DNA of 64,000 bases from Niabella insulamsoli (GTDB lineage: Bacteria > Bacteroidota > Bacteroidia > Chitinophagales > Chitinophagaceae): NCBI RefSeq assembly GCF_039652435.2, contig NZ_CP190246.1, positions 558,001-622,000 of the forward strand, read 5' to 3'. Every line of letters begins with the position of its first letter. Position 1 is the first letter of the stretch. Position numbers and translations under genes: made by a program. A model generated the notes under the pieces. It was given only the letters and a program-made list of their open reading frames with translations. It was not told the origin of the DNA and made no database searches. Below, one piece after another: positions 8,285 through 17,698 of the stretch.

Positions 8285-10204
8285 CTAGCCTTGCTTATAA
8301 AATATTTTGCCGTCCGGTTCGATAAATATGGATCCTTCATCTACCCAATGATTGATGACGGTCCAGATATGCTCCCGCCGGTGCTCTTTTAAAAGAGAAA
8401 AGACGGCTTCGGTCGTCAACGGCTTTGTCAAAGCAGCTTTCAGGTCAGCCGTAATGGCGGTGAAGTGTTCGTTTGATAAAGATGGTTTTTTTCGTTGTAA
8501 ACAATTGTCGCAGACACCGCAATCGTTGAGCGCCGTGTCTCCAAAATAATGACCGATCGTTTTGCTTCTGCATTCAGAAACATCGGTGGCGTAATCGATC
8601 ATTTTCTGGATTCTTTCTGTAAAAATATTCTTGCGCTTTTCGTGTTCTTCGCGGTTGATCGTCAGCAAATCTGTTTTGATGCGCGTCCTCGTCAGCATCA
8701 CCTGCGGTTCATCTTTTTGAGGCTGATAAATGATGACGCCATCCGCATGCAGTTTGTGCAACTGTTCTTTAATAACCGCTACGTCAAAGTTGAGCCGGCG
8801 GGCGATAAAAGTTTCCGAGATATAAACGGGATAATCATAAATGCCTTCATAGGTTCTCAAAAGCGTTTTGATCAAAGGTTCGTAGTCTGCAAATTTCTTT
8901 TCATATTCATATAAATCTTCTTTGTAAATATGAAAACGAAGGGTAGAAGGGCTGAACACCTGTTCATTAAAACTGAGCCAACCGTCCTGTTCGAGCGCCT
9001 TTAAGCCATATAAAGTAGTTTGAATATCCTGCGAAAATTTTTTGATATAATCTTTCAGATTGAAATCATAACTATGTCCGGGGGCTTCTCCCTGCGGCAA
9101 TTGAAGATAATGGACTACATTTCTATACACATTTCGAATCGTAGTTACATCAGGATAGCGGATCTCCGGCAGGGATTTCAACTCGTCTATGGCTGCGTCG
9201 TCGTATAGCAATACGGCAAATGCTTTTTTGCCATCTCGCCCTGCGCGGCCGGCTTCCTGGTAATAATTCTCCAGGCAGTCAGGCAAATCTGCGTGGATGA
9301 CAGCGCGCACGTCGGGTTTGTCGATGCCCATGCCAAAGGCGTTGGTGCAAACGATCACCCTTACCTGGTTTTTGACCCAGCGTTCCTGTTTCTTGGCGCG
9401 CTCTTCTGTTGGCAGCCCCGCATGGTAAAAGTCTGCTTCAAGGCCTTGCGCGCTCAGCATTTCGCTAATTTCTTTAGATCTTTTCCGGGTTTTACAATAC
9501 ACGATCGCCGATCCTTGAACACTTCTTAGCACATTCACGATCTTGTGAATGCGGGAAGTTATTTTAAAAACACTGTAAGAAAGATTGGGCCTGTTGAAAG
9601 ACTGCCGGAAAATTCTAAACGGGGGCTCTCCTTCGACGAGCAGTTTGTCGCAGATATCCTGCTGAACAACAGGCGTAGCCGAGGCGGTAAGCGCGATAAC
9701 AGGAACCCCCGGCAACGCTTCGCGCAGGTTGGCAATACGCAAATACGGCGGCCGGAAATCGTAGCCCCATTGCGAAATGCAATGGGCTTCGTCTACTGCG
9801 ATAAACCTGATGCCCAGGGCCGGCAAAAATTCTTTAAACAGAGCCGTCTCGAGACGCTCGGGAGAAACATATAAAAATTTGCAGTTGCTATGCGCTGCCA
9901 TTTCCAGAATGCTGATCACCTCGCGGCGCTGCATGCCCGTGTGGATGCTGAAGGCGGTAATATTTTGTCGGCGGAGATTTTGAACCTGGTCGTTCATCAG
10001 TGCGATCAGCGGAGAAATAACCAGGCAAAGGCCGTCGGTGGCGAGGGCAGGCACCTGGTAGCATAAAGACTTGCCCCCGCCGGTGGGCATCAGGGCCAGC
10101 ACATTGCTGCCTTTCAGGAAAGTTTCGATAATTTCTTCCTGCATGGGCCTGAAATCGTCGAAGCCGAAATATTTTTTTAGCGTTTCGCGTGCAGTAGAAG
10201 TCAT
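8285..10204 (-). CDS. recQ: ATP-dependent DNA helicase RecQ
   Basis: A 639-aa 3'-5' DNA helicase of recombination and repair. Walker A is PTGGGKS (40-46) and the DEAH box sits in AVDEAHCISQWG. Motif VI appears as YQEAGRAGRDG. The zinc-binding subdomain is seen around CRSKTIGHYFGDTALNDCG with following CDNC. A winged-helix RQC region and a short C-terminal tail follow. No full HRDC domain is recognised, which is common for the shorter RecQ versions in Bacteroidota. A consensus -7 box lies at 10225-10232. Confidence 0.95.
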   Translation of the reverse strand: MTSTARETLKKYFGFDDFRPMQEEIIETFLKGSNVLALMPTGGGKSLCYQVPALATDGLCLVISPLIALMNDQVQNLRRQNITAFSIHTGMQRREVISILEMAAHSNCKFLYVSPERLETALFKEFLPALGIRFIAVDEAHCISQWGYDFRPPYLRIANLREALPGVPVIALTASATPVVQQDICDKLLVEGEPPFRIFRQSFNRPNLSYSVFKITSRIHKIVNVLRSVQGSAIVYCKTRKRSKEISEMLSAQGLEADFYHAGLPTEERAKKQERWVKNQVRVIVCTNAFGMGIDKPDVRAVIHADLPDCLENYYQEAGRAGRDGKKAFAVLLYDDAAIDELKSLPEIRYPDVTTIRNVYRNVVHYLQLPQGEAPGHSYDFNLKDYIKKFSQDIQTTLYGLKALEQDGWLSFNEQVFSPSTLRFHIYKEDLYEYEKKFADYEPLIKTLLRTYEGIYDYPVYISETFIARRLNFDVAVIKEQLHKLHADGVIIYQPQKDEPQVMLTRTRIKTDLLTINREEHEKRKNIFTERIQKMIDYATDVSECRSKTIGHYFGDTALNDCGVCDNCLQRKKPSLSNEHFTAITADLKAALTKPLTTEAVFSLLKEHRREHIWTVINHWVDEGSIFIEPDGKIFYKQG

Positions 10205-10224
10205 GCTGTGCTGATTACACCTTT

Positions 10225-10232
10225 CAAAAGTA
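10225..10232 (-). promoter_or_regulatory. -7 promoter box (TACTTTTG) for recQ
   Basis: Exact TAnnTTTG match on the minus strand with a 20-nt gap to the recQ ATG. Confidence 0.5.
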
Positions 10233-10290
10233 CAACTAAAAATAGCGACCTCCGCCAGATGATTCCTTAATTAAATACTTCCAGCGCCAT

Positions 10291-11151
10291 TCACTGGGTC
10301 GCTTTGAGGCCCAGGGATTTATTTCTGAAATCAGATGGTGTTTCATTCATGATTTGTTTGAACAAGCGGTTGAAGTAGGTAACGTTATTAAATCCGCAGG
10401 CGTAACTTACTTCCGAAACATTGTTTTCCTGGTGTAATAATATGCAGGCTCTCTGAATGCGGTATTGGTTGACAAACTCAGAAAACGTTATCTGTGTAGT
10501 CTTTTTAAAAAAATTGCAGAAAGAGGGGACAGACAAACCGACCATTTCGGCAATTTTTTGGATCGGTATGGGATTTTGAAAATTCTTTTCCACGAAGTCA
10601 AAAACCTTTTGTAAACGGGCTTTGTGCTTCGAAAGCAGATTGGGAGAAACGATCGTTTTGTTCAACACCACATATTCATCTGAATGAGCCAGGAGGTCGA
10701 AAAGTTCGAGCAAGAGGATCAGCCTCCTCAACGGCTTTTCGTTTACCATGGCCAACATCATGCTGCCCGCTTCTTTTTTGGTTGCGCCAAAAAAGGCAAG
10801 ACCATAACTCGCCCGACCCAGCACTTTTTCCAAGGCGCTCATTTCGTTAAACCGAAACGGCATATTGGAGGGATTCAACTGAAGCACCACTTCTTCGTGC
10901 CAGCCGGTAGCGTTTAATCCGAACCCCGCGTGAGGCAGGTTGCTGCCGATCATAACCAGGTCGCCCTGCCGATAGGTGCTAAGGTGGTTGCCTACATGGC
11001 GCGTGCCATTTCCATCGGGCACAAATACGATTTCGTATTCCGGATGATAATGAAACTGCCAGATAAAATCCGCGCTTTTTACCATTTTATGATGCAGCAG
11101 CCGAAAAGAACTTCCCGGGTCCGCTTTTATGATTTCATATTCGATTTTCAT
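10291..11151 (-). CDS. AraC family transcriptional regulator with cupin sensor domain
   Basis: A 286-aa protein with an N-terminal cupin-like sugar-sensing domain (about 15-100, with FHYHPEYEIVFV and GDLVMIGSNLPH) and a C-terminal pair of helix-turn-helix motifs (about 180-280, IAEMVGLSVPSFCNFFKKTT and VSYACGFNNVTYFNRLFK). It is divergent from the trehalase gene across a 156-bp intergenic region. By position it is the likely local regulator of the trehalase-susC-susD-MFS genes (inference). No operator could be defined by eye. Confidence 0.93.
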   Translation of the reverse strand: MKIEYEIIKADPGSSFRLLHHKMVKSADFIWQFHYHPEYEIVFVPDGNGTRHVGNHLSTYRQGDLVMIGSNLPHAGFGLNATGWHEEVVLQLNPSNMPFRFNEMSALEKVLGRASYGLAFFGATKKEAGSMMLAMVNEKPLRRLILLLELFDLLAHSDEYVVLNKTIVSPNLLSKHKARLQKVFDFVEKNFQNPIPIQKIAEMVGLSVPSFCNFFKKTTQITFSEFVNQYRIQRACILLHQENNVSEVSYACGFNNVTYFNRLFKQIMNETPSDFRNKSLGLKATQ

Positions 11152-11307
11152 GATTCAGTTTTAAAAATATCAAAAACGGTTAATATAGTTCAAGAAAAAA
11201 TGAATAGGGTTGTATTTGGTTGCGCGCAGGAATATGATTTTTGTTATGAAAACGATTTGCAATAAACCAAATTCGGGCGTCACCCCGAAGACCATCAAAT
11301 TGAAACT

Positions 11308-12789
11308 ATGATTGCTGCCGAACAACATTACGCTCAGGGCGTACTTTTTGCCGATGTGCAACGCCAGTATATTTTTGGTGATCAGAAAATCTTTCCCGAT
11401 GCTGAACCCTTACATGCGCTACCCTTTATTGAAGCTAAATATTCGAATAAAAAAAATCAACCCGGTTTTGACCTTACCCGCTTCGTAAACGAAAACTTTC
11501 TGCTGCCTCAATACGCTGCATCTGCAAACAACTCAATCAATCGCACAATAGAAGATTATATTATCAATTTATGGGATAGCCTTACCAGGAGCCATACCAG
11601 CTACCGCGGGTCGCTTATCGCGCTACCCAGGCCCTACATTGCGCCTGGCGGCCGCTTTAACGAGCTTTATTATTGGGACAGTTATTTTACCATGTTGGGG
11701 CTTATGCAAAGCGGGCGTTTGAAGATGGTGGAGCATATGGTCGATAATTTCACTTATCTGATCAACAGCATCGGCTTCGTGCCCAATGCTACGCGTACTT
11801 ATTATCTCACCAGGTCGCAAATCCCGTTTTACGCGCCCATGGTGAGGTTGCTTGAGGAAGCGAAGGGCGCTGCTATCCTGAAAAAATATTTGCCCGCGCT
11901 CGAAAAAGAATATGCCTTTTGGATGAAAGGTAAAGAGGCGCTAAATGAAGCGTTCGACGCTAACCTGCATGTTGTCAAAATGGACGGTGGTGCGCTGCTC
12001 AACCGCTATTGGGATACGGAAAACCGCCCCAGGCCGGAGGGATACGCTTTCGACCTTGAAGCCTTTAAATTGGCCAGTGATAAAGAAAATTTTTATCGAA
12101 ATATCCGCGCGGCCTGTGAGTCCGGATGGGATTTTTCGAGTCGTTGGCTGGCCGATGGAAAGAATCTGCACAGTATTTGTACGGTGGATATCGTTCCGGT
12201 TGATTTGAATTGCATGATGTTTTACATGGAGAAGACCCTGCTGGACGCCTATGATGTGGCCGGAAATAAATTGATGAAGCAAAAATTTGAAAAGATTGTA
12301 AGCCATCGGACTGAAGCTATAGAAAAATACTTCTGGGACGATTCGTGCTCGATTTATAAAGATTATCATTTGAAAAAAGGATGTTCAACCGAAGCCATCA
12401 CCCTGGCGATGCTGTTTCCCCTTTTTGTGGGCGTGAGCCCACGCCCGCGGGCAGAAAAAGTGCTGCGGTTTGTAAAAGAAAATTTACTGAGAGCCGGCGG
12501 ATTGCTTACCACGCAAAGCGCTACCCAGCATCAGTGGGACGCACCGAAGGGTTGGGCGCCACTGCAATGGGTGGGCTATCTGTCGGCATTGCGTTATGAG
12601 GATTTTGATCTGGCGAAGGCCATTAAAAAAAACTGGATGCACAATGTGGAGCACCACTACACGCAAACCGGGAAACTCATGGAAAAATATCCGGTGGATG
12701 ACTATAAATCATTAGGAGGCGAATACCCCAACCAGGAAGGTTTTGGATGGACAAACGGCGTGTACCTGAAAATGAAATACAGCACCTGA
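11308..12789 (+). CDS. treF: Trehalase, glycoside hydrolase family 37, cytoplasmic type
   Basis: Hydrolyses alpha,alpha-trehalose to two glucose units. Both family signatures are present: PGGRFNELYYWDSYF (113-127) and QWDAPKGWAPLQW (409-421). The general acid should be D275 in ESGWDFSSRW, and the catalytic base lies in GGEYPNQEGFGWTNGV (470-485). At 493 aa it is normal for the catalytic domain. The N-terminus has no signal peptide or lipobox, so it should act in the cytosol; the symbol treF rests on that. It heads the susC/susD/MFS cluster and is divergent from the AraC regulator. Confidence 0.92.
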   Translation: MIAAEQHYAQGVLFADVQRQYIFGDQKIFPDAEPLHALPFIEAKYSNKKNQPGFDLTRFVNENFLLPQYAASANNSINRTIEDYIINLWDSLTRSHTSYRGSLIALPRPYIAPGGRFNELYYWDSYFTMLGLMQSGRLKMVEHMVDNFTYLINSIGFVPNATRTYYLTRSQIPFYAPMVRLLEEAKGAAILKKYLPALEKEYAFWMKGKEALNEAFDANLHVVKMDGGALLNRYWDTENRPRPEGYAFDLEAFKLASDKENFYRNIRAACESGWDFSSRWLADGKNLHSICTVDIVPVDLNCMMFYMEKTLLDAYDVAGNKLMKQKFEKIVSHRTEAIEKYFWDDSCSIYKDYHLKKGCSTEAITLAMLFPLFVGVSPRPRAEKVLRFVKENLLRAGGLLTTQSATQHQWDAPKGWAPLQWVGYLSALRYEDFDLAKAIKKNWMHNVEHHYTQTGKLMEKYPVDDYKSLGGEYPNQEGFGWTNGVYLKMKYST

Positions 12790-12883
12790 TGGCGGCCGTA
12801 ATTGGAAACCGTCTGGCGCTTTTTAATATGTAAATGTTTTGCCAATGAATCTTTTTTTTCTTAAAAACTTAAACTCAATTATT

Positions 12884-15800
12884 ATGGAAAGACCACCGTT
12901 ATTAACCAGGCGAAATGTGCGGCTGGGCAGGCTGCTAATGCTGTTTCTGCTGCTGGTTTTGTTTGCAGACAGTAATGCCCAGACCGGACGCATCAGTGGT
13001 AAGGTGTCCAACGACAAGGGCGAGCTGCTTGCAGGCGCGACCGTCGTACTTGTCGAAAAAAATGAAAGTATTTCAGTAGGAAGCGATGGCGCTTTTTCGT
13101 TCGCCAATCTTGCTGACGGCTCCTACACCCTGACCGGATCTTTTGTGGGCTACACAGAAAACACACAAGCCGTAACGATTGCAGACGGAAAAGAGCAGGT
13201 TGTTGATTTGGTTTTAACAGCCGCCACGCAGATGATCGATGAAGTGGTGGTGATAGGATACGGAACCGCCCGGAAAAAGGATTTGACGGGATCTATGGTT
13301 ACCATCAGCGAGAAAAATTTTAATAAAGGCATCATGACCAATCCGGATCAATTAATACAAGGTAAGACGCCGGGTGTTATGGTAATCAATAATACCGGGC
13401 AGCCCGGCGGGTCGGTAACTGTTCGCATCAGAGGGAACTCTTCTATCAGGGCCAGCAACAATCCTTTGTTTGTTTTAGACGGAATACCCATGTCGGGAAA
13501 CTCCCCGCTGCCGGAAGGGCGTGGTGATTTTTCATCCGACAGAGGTAACCCGCTTACCTATCTGAATCCGGGCGATATAGCCAGCATGGACATCCTGAAA
13601 GACGCTTCTGCTACCGCCATCTATGGGTCGCGTGGTGCAAACGGCGTCGTTATTATCACCACAAAAAAAGGAAAGGTAGGGCCACCTGTTGTTTCAGTCG
13701 GCGCGTCAGCAGGGTTTTCCAATATGCGCGAATATCCGGATGTGCTGGATGCCGGCAGGTTTAGAGAAGCGCTCAATTATTACACGCCTTCCGAAGCGGC
13801 CAATGCCGACTTTGGCAGCGATGTGAATGCTTTTAAAGAAATTACCCGCAACGCCGTCACTCAAAATTATTACGCGGATGTGGCAGGGGGAACCGAGCAT
13901 GGCAAATACCGTTTGTCGGGTGGCTATCTCAATCAAAATGGAATTATTGTGGGCTCGCAGTTAAAAAAATACACGGCCAACTTTACCGGTAATTTCCGGT
14001 TTTTAGAAAGCAGGAAACTGGGGCTTGACTTCTCTTTATTCCTAACCCAAATGAACAACAGGTACGCGCCGATCAACGTGGGCGTGGGGGCTCAGGGAAA
14101 TGTAATTTCTCAGGCGCTGCAGTGGAACCCGACGCGTCCGCTGCGCGATGACCAAGGTAATCTTACCTTTATTAATACCACTACCAGAAACCCTTTAGCC
14201 AGCATTGAAGCATTTAAAGATCTGGCGGTGACTAACACAATGGTGGTTAATCTTTCTCCTTATTATAAATTTACCGATGATCTCGAATATCGTTTTGCTT
14301 ATAGTGTAATGCGGCAAACCGGCGCCAGGAATGGTATGTATCGCGCCGGGATCATTGATCCTTCTGCGGTGAACAATGAGCAGGCTTTCATTTCTAATAA
14401 TGGTGAAACCAACCAGCAGATGACGCATACCCTGTCTTTTAATAAAGATGTGAGTGATGACTGGAGCATCAACGCGGTGGCTGGTTATGAGTATCTCGAC
14501 TATACGTTTAATAACAATATTAGTTTTGCCGGCGGCTTCCGGGATCTGGGGCTCGATTATTTTGACTATTTACAATACTCGCCGGTTTCTACGCGTGATA
14601 TCGCATCTTACCGCAGTCCGACCAACCAGTTACAGTCGCTTTTTTTAAGAGGCGGGTTTAATTATCTCGACCGTTATCTGTTAACAGCAACGGTAAGAAG
14701 AGATGGCTCCACCAAATTTGGTATCAATAATAAATATGCGATTTTCCCTTCTGTTGCCGTAGCCTGGAATATTGCCGAAGAAGCATTTCTTAAAGCCAAC
14801 CGGAATGTAAATCAGTTGAAATTAAGACTGGGTTGGGGTACTACCGGCAACCAGGAGTTTCCTTCCGGGGCGTCGCTCAACAGACTTGTTTTTGGCAACC
14901 AAAGTATTAGCCAGGCAAACTATGGTAATCCCGATTTGAAATGGGAAACTTCGGCCACCATCAATGCAGGTATTGACTTTGCTATATTGAATAACCGCAT
15001 TTATGGATCGGTAGATTATTTTAACAAAAAAACGACCGATGCATTGTTCGAGCAAACCCTCGCCCAGCCGGCTCCTTCCGGACGTATTTGGGTGAATCTT
15101 GATGGAGAAATTGTGAACAAGGGCGTTGAAGTTGCCGTTACAGGAACCATTATTAAAAATCAGGACTGGACCTGGGATCTCACCGGTAATGCCACGTTTT
15201 TGAAAAACAGCGTAAGCGGCCTTGTGGGTTATTATGAAACCGGCGCCCTGCGTGGACAAGGGTTTTCGGGTGTATTGGGCCAGCGCATGGTAAACGGCCA
15301 GCCGCTCAATGTGTGGTACCTCGCAATTCATGAAGGAATTGATCCGCAAACAGGAATGAGTATGTATCGCGGTGCGGATGGCAGCATCAGCAGTAGCAAC
15401 GATCCGGCGATCAATAAGTTTTATGCCAATAGTCCAAACCCTACCACGCTGTTGGGGATATCTACTAATCTTACGTATAAAAAGTTCAGCTTGGGAGCCA
15501 ATATGAATGGCGCTATGGGCCATTATCTTTTCAATAATACAGCGGCGACCACTTTGGGGCTTAGCAATTTATCGCTTAGAAATATCGGCAGCGCCTTCTT
15601 TAATACCGATGTGAAGGAGTCGACTTCCAACTCGGCTTCGCCATCTACAAGATATCTTGAAAAAGGGAACTATCTTAAAATGGCCAACCTGACATTGAGT
15701 TATAAAGTGGGTGATATCGGCAATACCTTTAAGAATTTCAACGTATCGCTTACGGGGCAGAACCTGTTTATTATTACGAAGTACACGGGTTTTGATCCGG

Positions 15801-15907
15801 AAGTCAATACGGATGGAACAACGAATGGTATTCCGTCTTTGGGAATTGAATATCTTCCTTACCCGCCGGCACGCACCATATTGCTGGGCATTAATTTCTC
15901 ATTGTAA
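12884..15907 (+). CDS. SusC/RagA family TonB-linked outer membrane protein
   Basis: TonB-dependent outer-membrane transporter for oligosaccharide uptake. From the ATG at 12884 (1007 aa) it has a basic n-region and hydrophobic core ending DSNAQ, a signal peptide. A carboxypeptidase-regulatory-like beta-sandwich follows (GRISGKVSNDKGELLAGATV), then the plug (IDEVVVIGYGTARKKDLTGS, DASATAIYGSRGANGVVIIT) and a long beta-barrel ending in a phenylalanine-containing strand. In-frame starts at 12845 (ATG) and 12839 (TTG) would lengthen the n-region. It lies 94 bp after the trehalase and before susD, so it probably imports a trehalose-like substrate. Confidence 0.95.
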   Translation: MERPPLLTRRNVRLGRLLMLFLLLVLFADSNAQTGRISGKVSNDKGELLAGATVVLVEKNESISVGSDGAFSFANLADGSYTLTGSFVGYTENTQAVTIADGKEQVVDLVLTAATQMIDEVVVIGYGTARKKDLTGSMVTISEKNFNKGIMTNPDQLIQGKTPGVMVINNTGQPGGSVTVRIRGNSSIRASNNPLFVLDGIPMSGNSPLPEGRGDFSSDRGNPLTYLNPGDIASMDILKDASATAIYGSRGANGVVIITTKKGKVGPPVVSVGASAGFSNMREYPDVLDAGRFREALNYYTPSEAANADFGSDVNAFKEITRNAVTQNYYADVAGGTEHGKYRLSGGYLNQNGIIVGSQLKKYTANFTGNFRFLESRKLGLDFSLFLTQMNNRYAPINVGVGAQGNVISQALQWNPTRPLRDDQGNLTFINTTTRNPLASIEAFKDLAVTNTMVVNLSPYYKFTDDLEYRFAYSVMRQTGARNGMYRAGIIDPSAVNNEQAFISNNGETNQQMTHTLSFNKDVSDDWSINAVAGYEYLDYTFNNNISFAGGFRDLGLDYFDYLQYSPVSTRDIASYRSPTNQLQSLFLRGGFNYLDRYLLTATVRRDGSTKFGINNKYAIFPSVAVAWNIAEEAFLKANRNVNQLKLRLGWGTTGNQEFPSGASLNRLVFGNQSISQANYGNPDLKWETSATINAGIDFAILNNRIYGSVDYFNKKTTDALFEQTLAQPAPSGRIWVNLDGEIVNKGVEVAVTGTIIKNQDWTWDLTGNATFLKNSVSGLVGYYETGALRGQGFSGVLGQRMVNGQPLNVWYLAIHEGIDPQTGMSMYRGADGSISSSNDPAINKFYANSPNPTTLLGISTNLTYKKFSLGANMNGAMGHYLFNNTAATTLGLSNLSLRNIGSAFFNTDVKESTSNSASPSTRYLEKGNYLKMANLTLSYKVGDIGNTFKNFNVSLTGQNLFIITKYTGFDPEVNTDGTTNGIPSLGIEYLPYPPARTILLGINFSL

Positions 15908-16033
15908 AAACTGATAAGTCATTTAAGAGAATATTTTTTTAAAGCAATGCAATGAATGAGATGAAACGATCCAACTCGAATTTTTACTTCGGGATATGTT
16001 CGGAAAGATCTTCCATCACATCATTAACAAACG

Positions 16034-16050
16034 GCCTGCTCCACGCAGGC
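16034..16050 (+). other. Hairpin in the susC-susD intergenic leader
   Basis: Perfect 6-bp inverted repeat (GCCTGC / GCAGGC) with a 5-nt loop, ending 15 nt before the susD start. It may act as an RNA processing or stability element between the two genes, or be incidental. Confidence 0.35.
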
Positions 16051-16065
16051 ACAAAAAATAAACAC

Positions 16066-17637
16066 ATGAAATCGAAATCATTATTATACCTCATACTTTT
16101 CAGTGCGCTGGTAGCAGGAGGGGCTTCCTGCACCAAACTGATTGAAGAATTTAAAAGCGAGCTGGAGGAAGGCTCCACCAACGTTGATCCGGCAGGATTG
16201 CTTATTACCGCGTACACATCGCTCAACACACCCTACCAGCAGGAGCAACGCTGGGTGATGCAGGAGATATCGACCGATGCGGCGATGGCGCCAACCCGGG
16301 GCGGGGACTGGGATGACAATGGGATGCACCGCGCCATTCATCTGCATACCTGGAATGCGGACAATGGTTATATGAACAACACGTTTGTAAGTTTGGGCAC
16401 CGCCATATATAATGCCACCAATGTGCTTCGTTTTAGCCCGAGCCAGCAACAGGGCGCGGAAGCCCGTTTTATCCGTGCTTTGGCTATGTTTGATATGCTC
16501 GATTTGTATGGTGTTGCCCCCATAAGAGAGGGCGCTTCGCTGGAAGATTTTAGAATTGCGCCCGAAGTGTTGCAACCGCAGGCGGCCATTGAATATATTG
16601 AAAAAGAACTCAATGAAATTATCGCGCAGCTGCCCAACAGCGACACCAAATCAGCGTATGTTGCCAACCGCAACGCGGCCAAAGTATTACTGATGAAACT
16701 TTATCTCAATAAAGGAGCGTTCTTAAACCGGCAGGCGCCCACTTTTGCTGCGGAAGACATGAACAAAGTGATCACGCTTGCCAAAGAGATAACTGCCAGT
16801 GGCTTTTACAGCGTTTCGGCGGCCGGAAAATATTTTGACAACTTTGCTCCCGATAACGATACAAAGTCAACGGAGAATATTTTTACCCTGTTTAACAAAA
16901 ACGGTGAAAGGGGCGGCAATGTCGACAGGACCTGGAATACGATTGCCCACTACAATATGAGGCCTGGCGGTTGGAATGGCTGGTGCACGTTGTCCGATTA
17001 TTATGACAAGTTTGCCGCCAACGATGAACGGAGAGGCATCTATTATAATTATCCGGCAGACACTACGTCTAACAGAAGTAAAGGTTATAACAGGCAGAAT
17101 GTTGGTTTTTTCGCCGGCCAGCAATATAATTGGAGCACCAATGAACCGCTACAGGCGCGGAACCCCGCCAACACGCCATTGATATTTACACGGGAAGTAA
17201 CTATCCGAACTTCGGGCGCGACGCTGGAAACAGCAGGCATCAGGCCTATGAAATATGCTTTCGATTATGGCGTTACGGGGCAGCGCAATAACGACTGGGT
17301 GGTGTATCGGTATGCTGATGTGCTGTTGATGCAGGCAGAAGCGATTTTGAGAGGCGGCGCCGGCACTGCGTTGGAAGCGTTAACGCTGGTGAATAGCATC
17401 CGCCTGAACAGAGGGGTGACTCCTTTCGTTTCTTTAACCTTAGACAATTTATTAGATGAGCGGGCGAGAGAATTGTATTGGGAGGGTTGGAGAAGGCAAG
17501 ACCTGATTCGCTTTGGGAAATTTTTGCAGGCCTGGCAAGAGAAGGCCGCTGATCCGGATCCTAAGACTTTGGTTTATCCGATCCCAAGCCAGCAGATCGC
17601 TGTGAATCCTAATCTTTCTCAAAATCCCGGATATTAG
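16066..17637 (+). CDS. SusD/RagB family nutrient-binding outer membrane lipoprotein
   Basis: Surface lipoprotein that forms the lid of the SusC transporter. From the ATG at 16066 (523 aa) it opens with a short basic n-region, a hydrophobic stretch and a lipobox-type cysteine (VAGGASC). Helical TPR-like repeats follow, and the conserved C-terminal SusD region is seen (DWVVYRYADVLLMQAEAILR, LLDERARELYWEGWRRQDLI, VYPIPSQQIAVNPNLSQNPGY). An in-frame ATG at 15952 would add 38 residues in front of an evident lipoprotein signal and is rejected. It follows susC by 158 bp and precedes a terminator and the MFS gene. Confidence 0.94.
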   Translation: MKSKSLLYLILFSALVAGGASCTKLIEEFKSELEEGSTNVDPAGLLITAYTSLNTPYQQEQRWVMQEISTDAAMAPTRGGDWDDNGMHRAIHLHTWNADNGYMNNTFVSLGTAIYNATNVLRFSPSQQQGAEARFIRALAMFDMLDLYGVAPIREGASLEDFRIAPEVLQPQAAIEYIEKELNEIIAQLPNSDTKSAYVANRNAAKVLLMKLYLNKGAFLNRQAPTFAAEDMNKVITLAKEITASGFYSVSAAGKYFDNFAPDNDTKSTENIFTLFNKNGERGGNVDRTWNTIAHYNMRPGGWNGWCTLSDYYDKFAANDERRGIYYNYPADTTSNRSKGYNRQNVGFFAGQQYNWSTNEPLQARNPANTPLIFTREVTIRTSGATLETAGIRPMKYAFDYGVTGQRNNDWVVYRYADVLLMQAEAILRGGAGTALEALTLVNSIRLNRGVTPFVSLTLDNLLDERARELYWEGWRRQDLIRFGKFLQAWQEKAADPDPKTLVYPIPSQQIAVNPNLSQNPGY

Positions 17638-17652
17638 TTTTTCTTAATGAGT

Positions 17653-17688
17653 AGCCCGGAGATGCCTTTCATGTTGCATCTTCGGGCT
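17653..17688 (+). terminator. Intrinsic terminator-like hairpin after susD
   Basis: A 13-bp stem (AGCCCGGAGATGC with GCATCTTCGGGCT, one G-T wobble) and a 10-nt loop, followed by TTATTATT. It lies between susD and the MFS gene, so the transporter may be partly uncoupled from susCD expression. Confidence 0.65.
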
Positions 17689-17698
17689 TTATTATTGA

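Noticed and set aside
14822..15523. 233-aa minus-strand frame inside susC
   Set aside because: SusC is well supported on the other strand and the antisense product has no recognisable domain.
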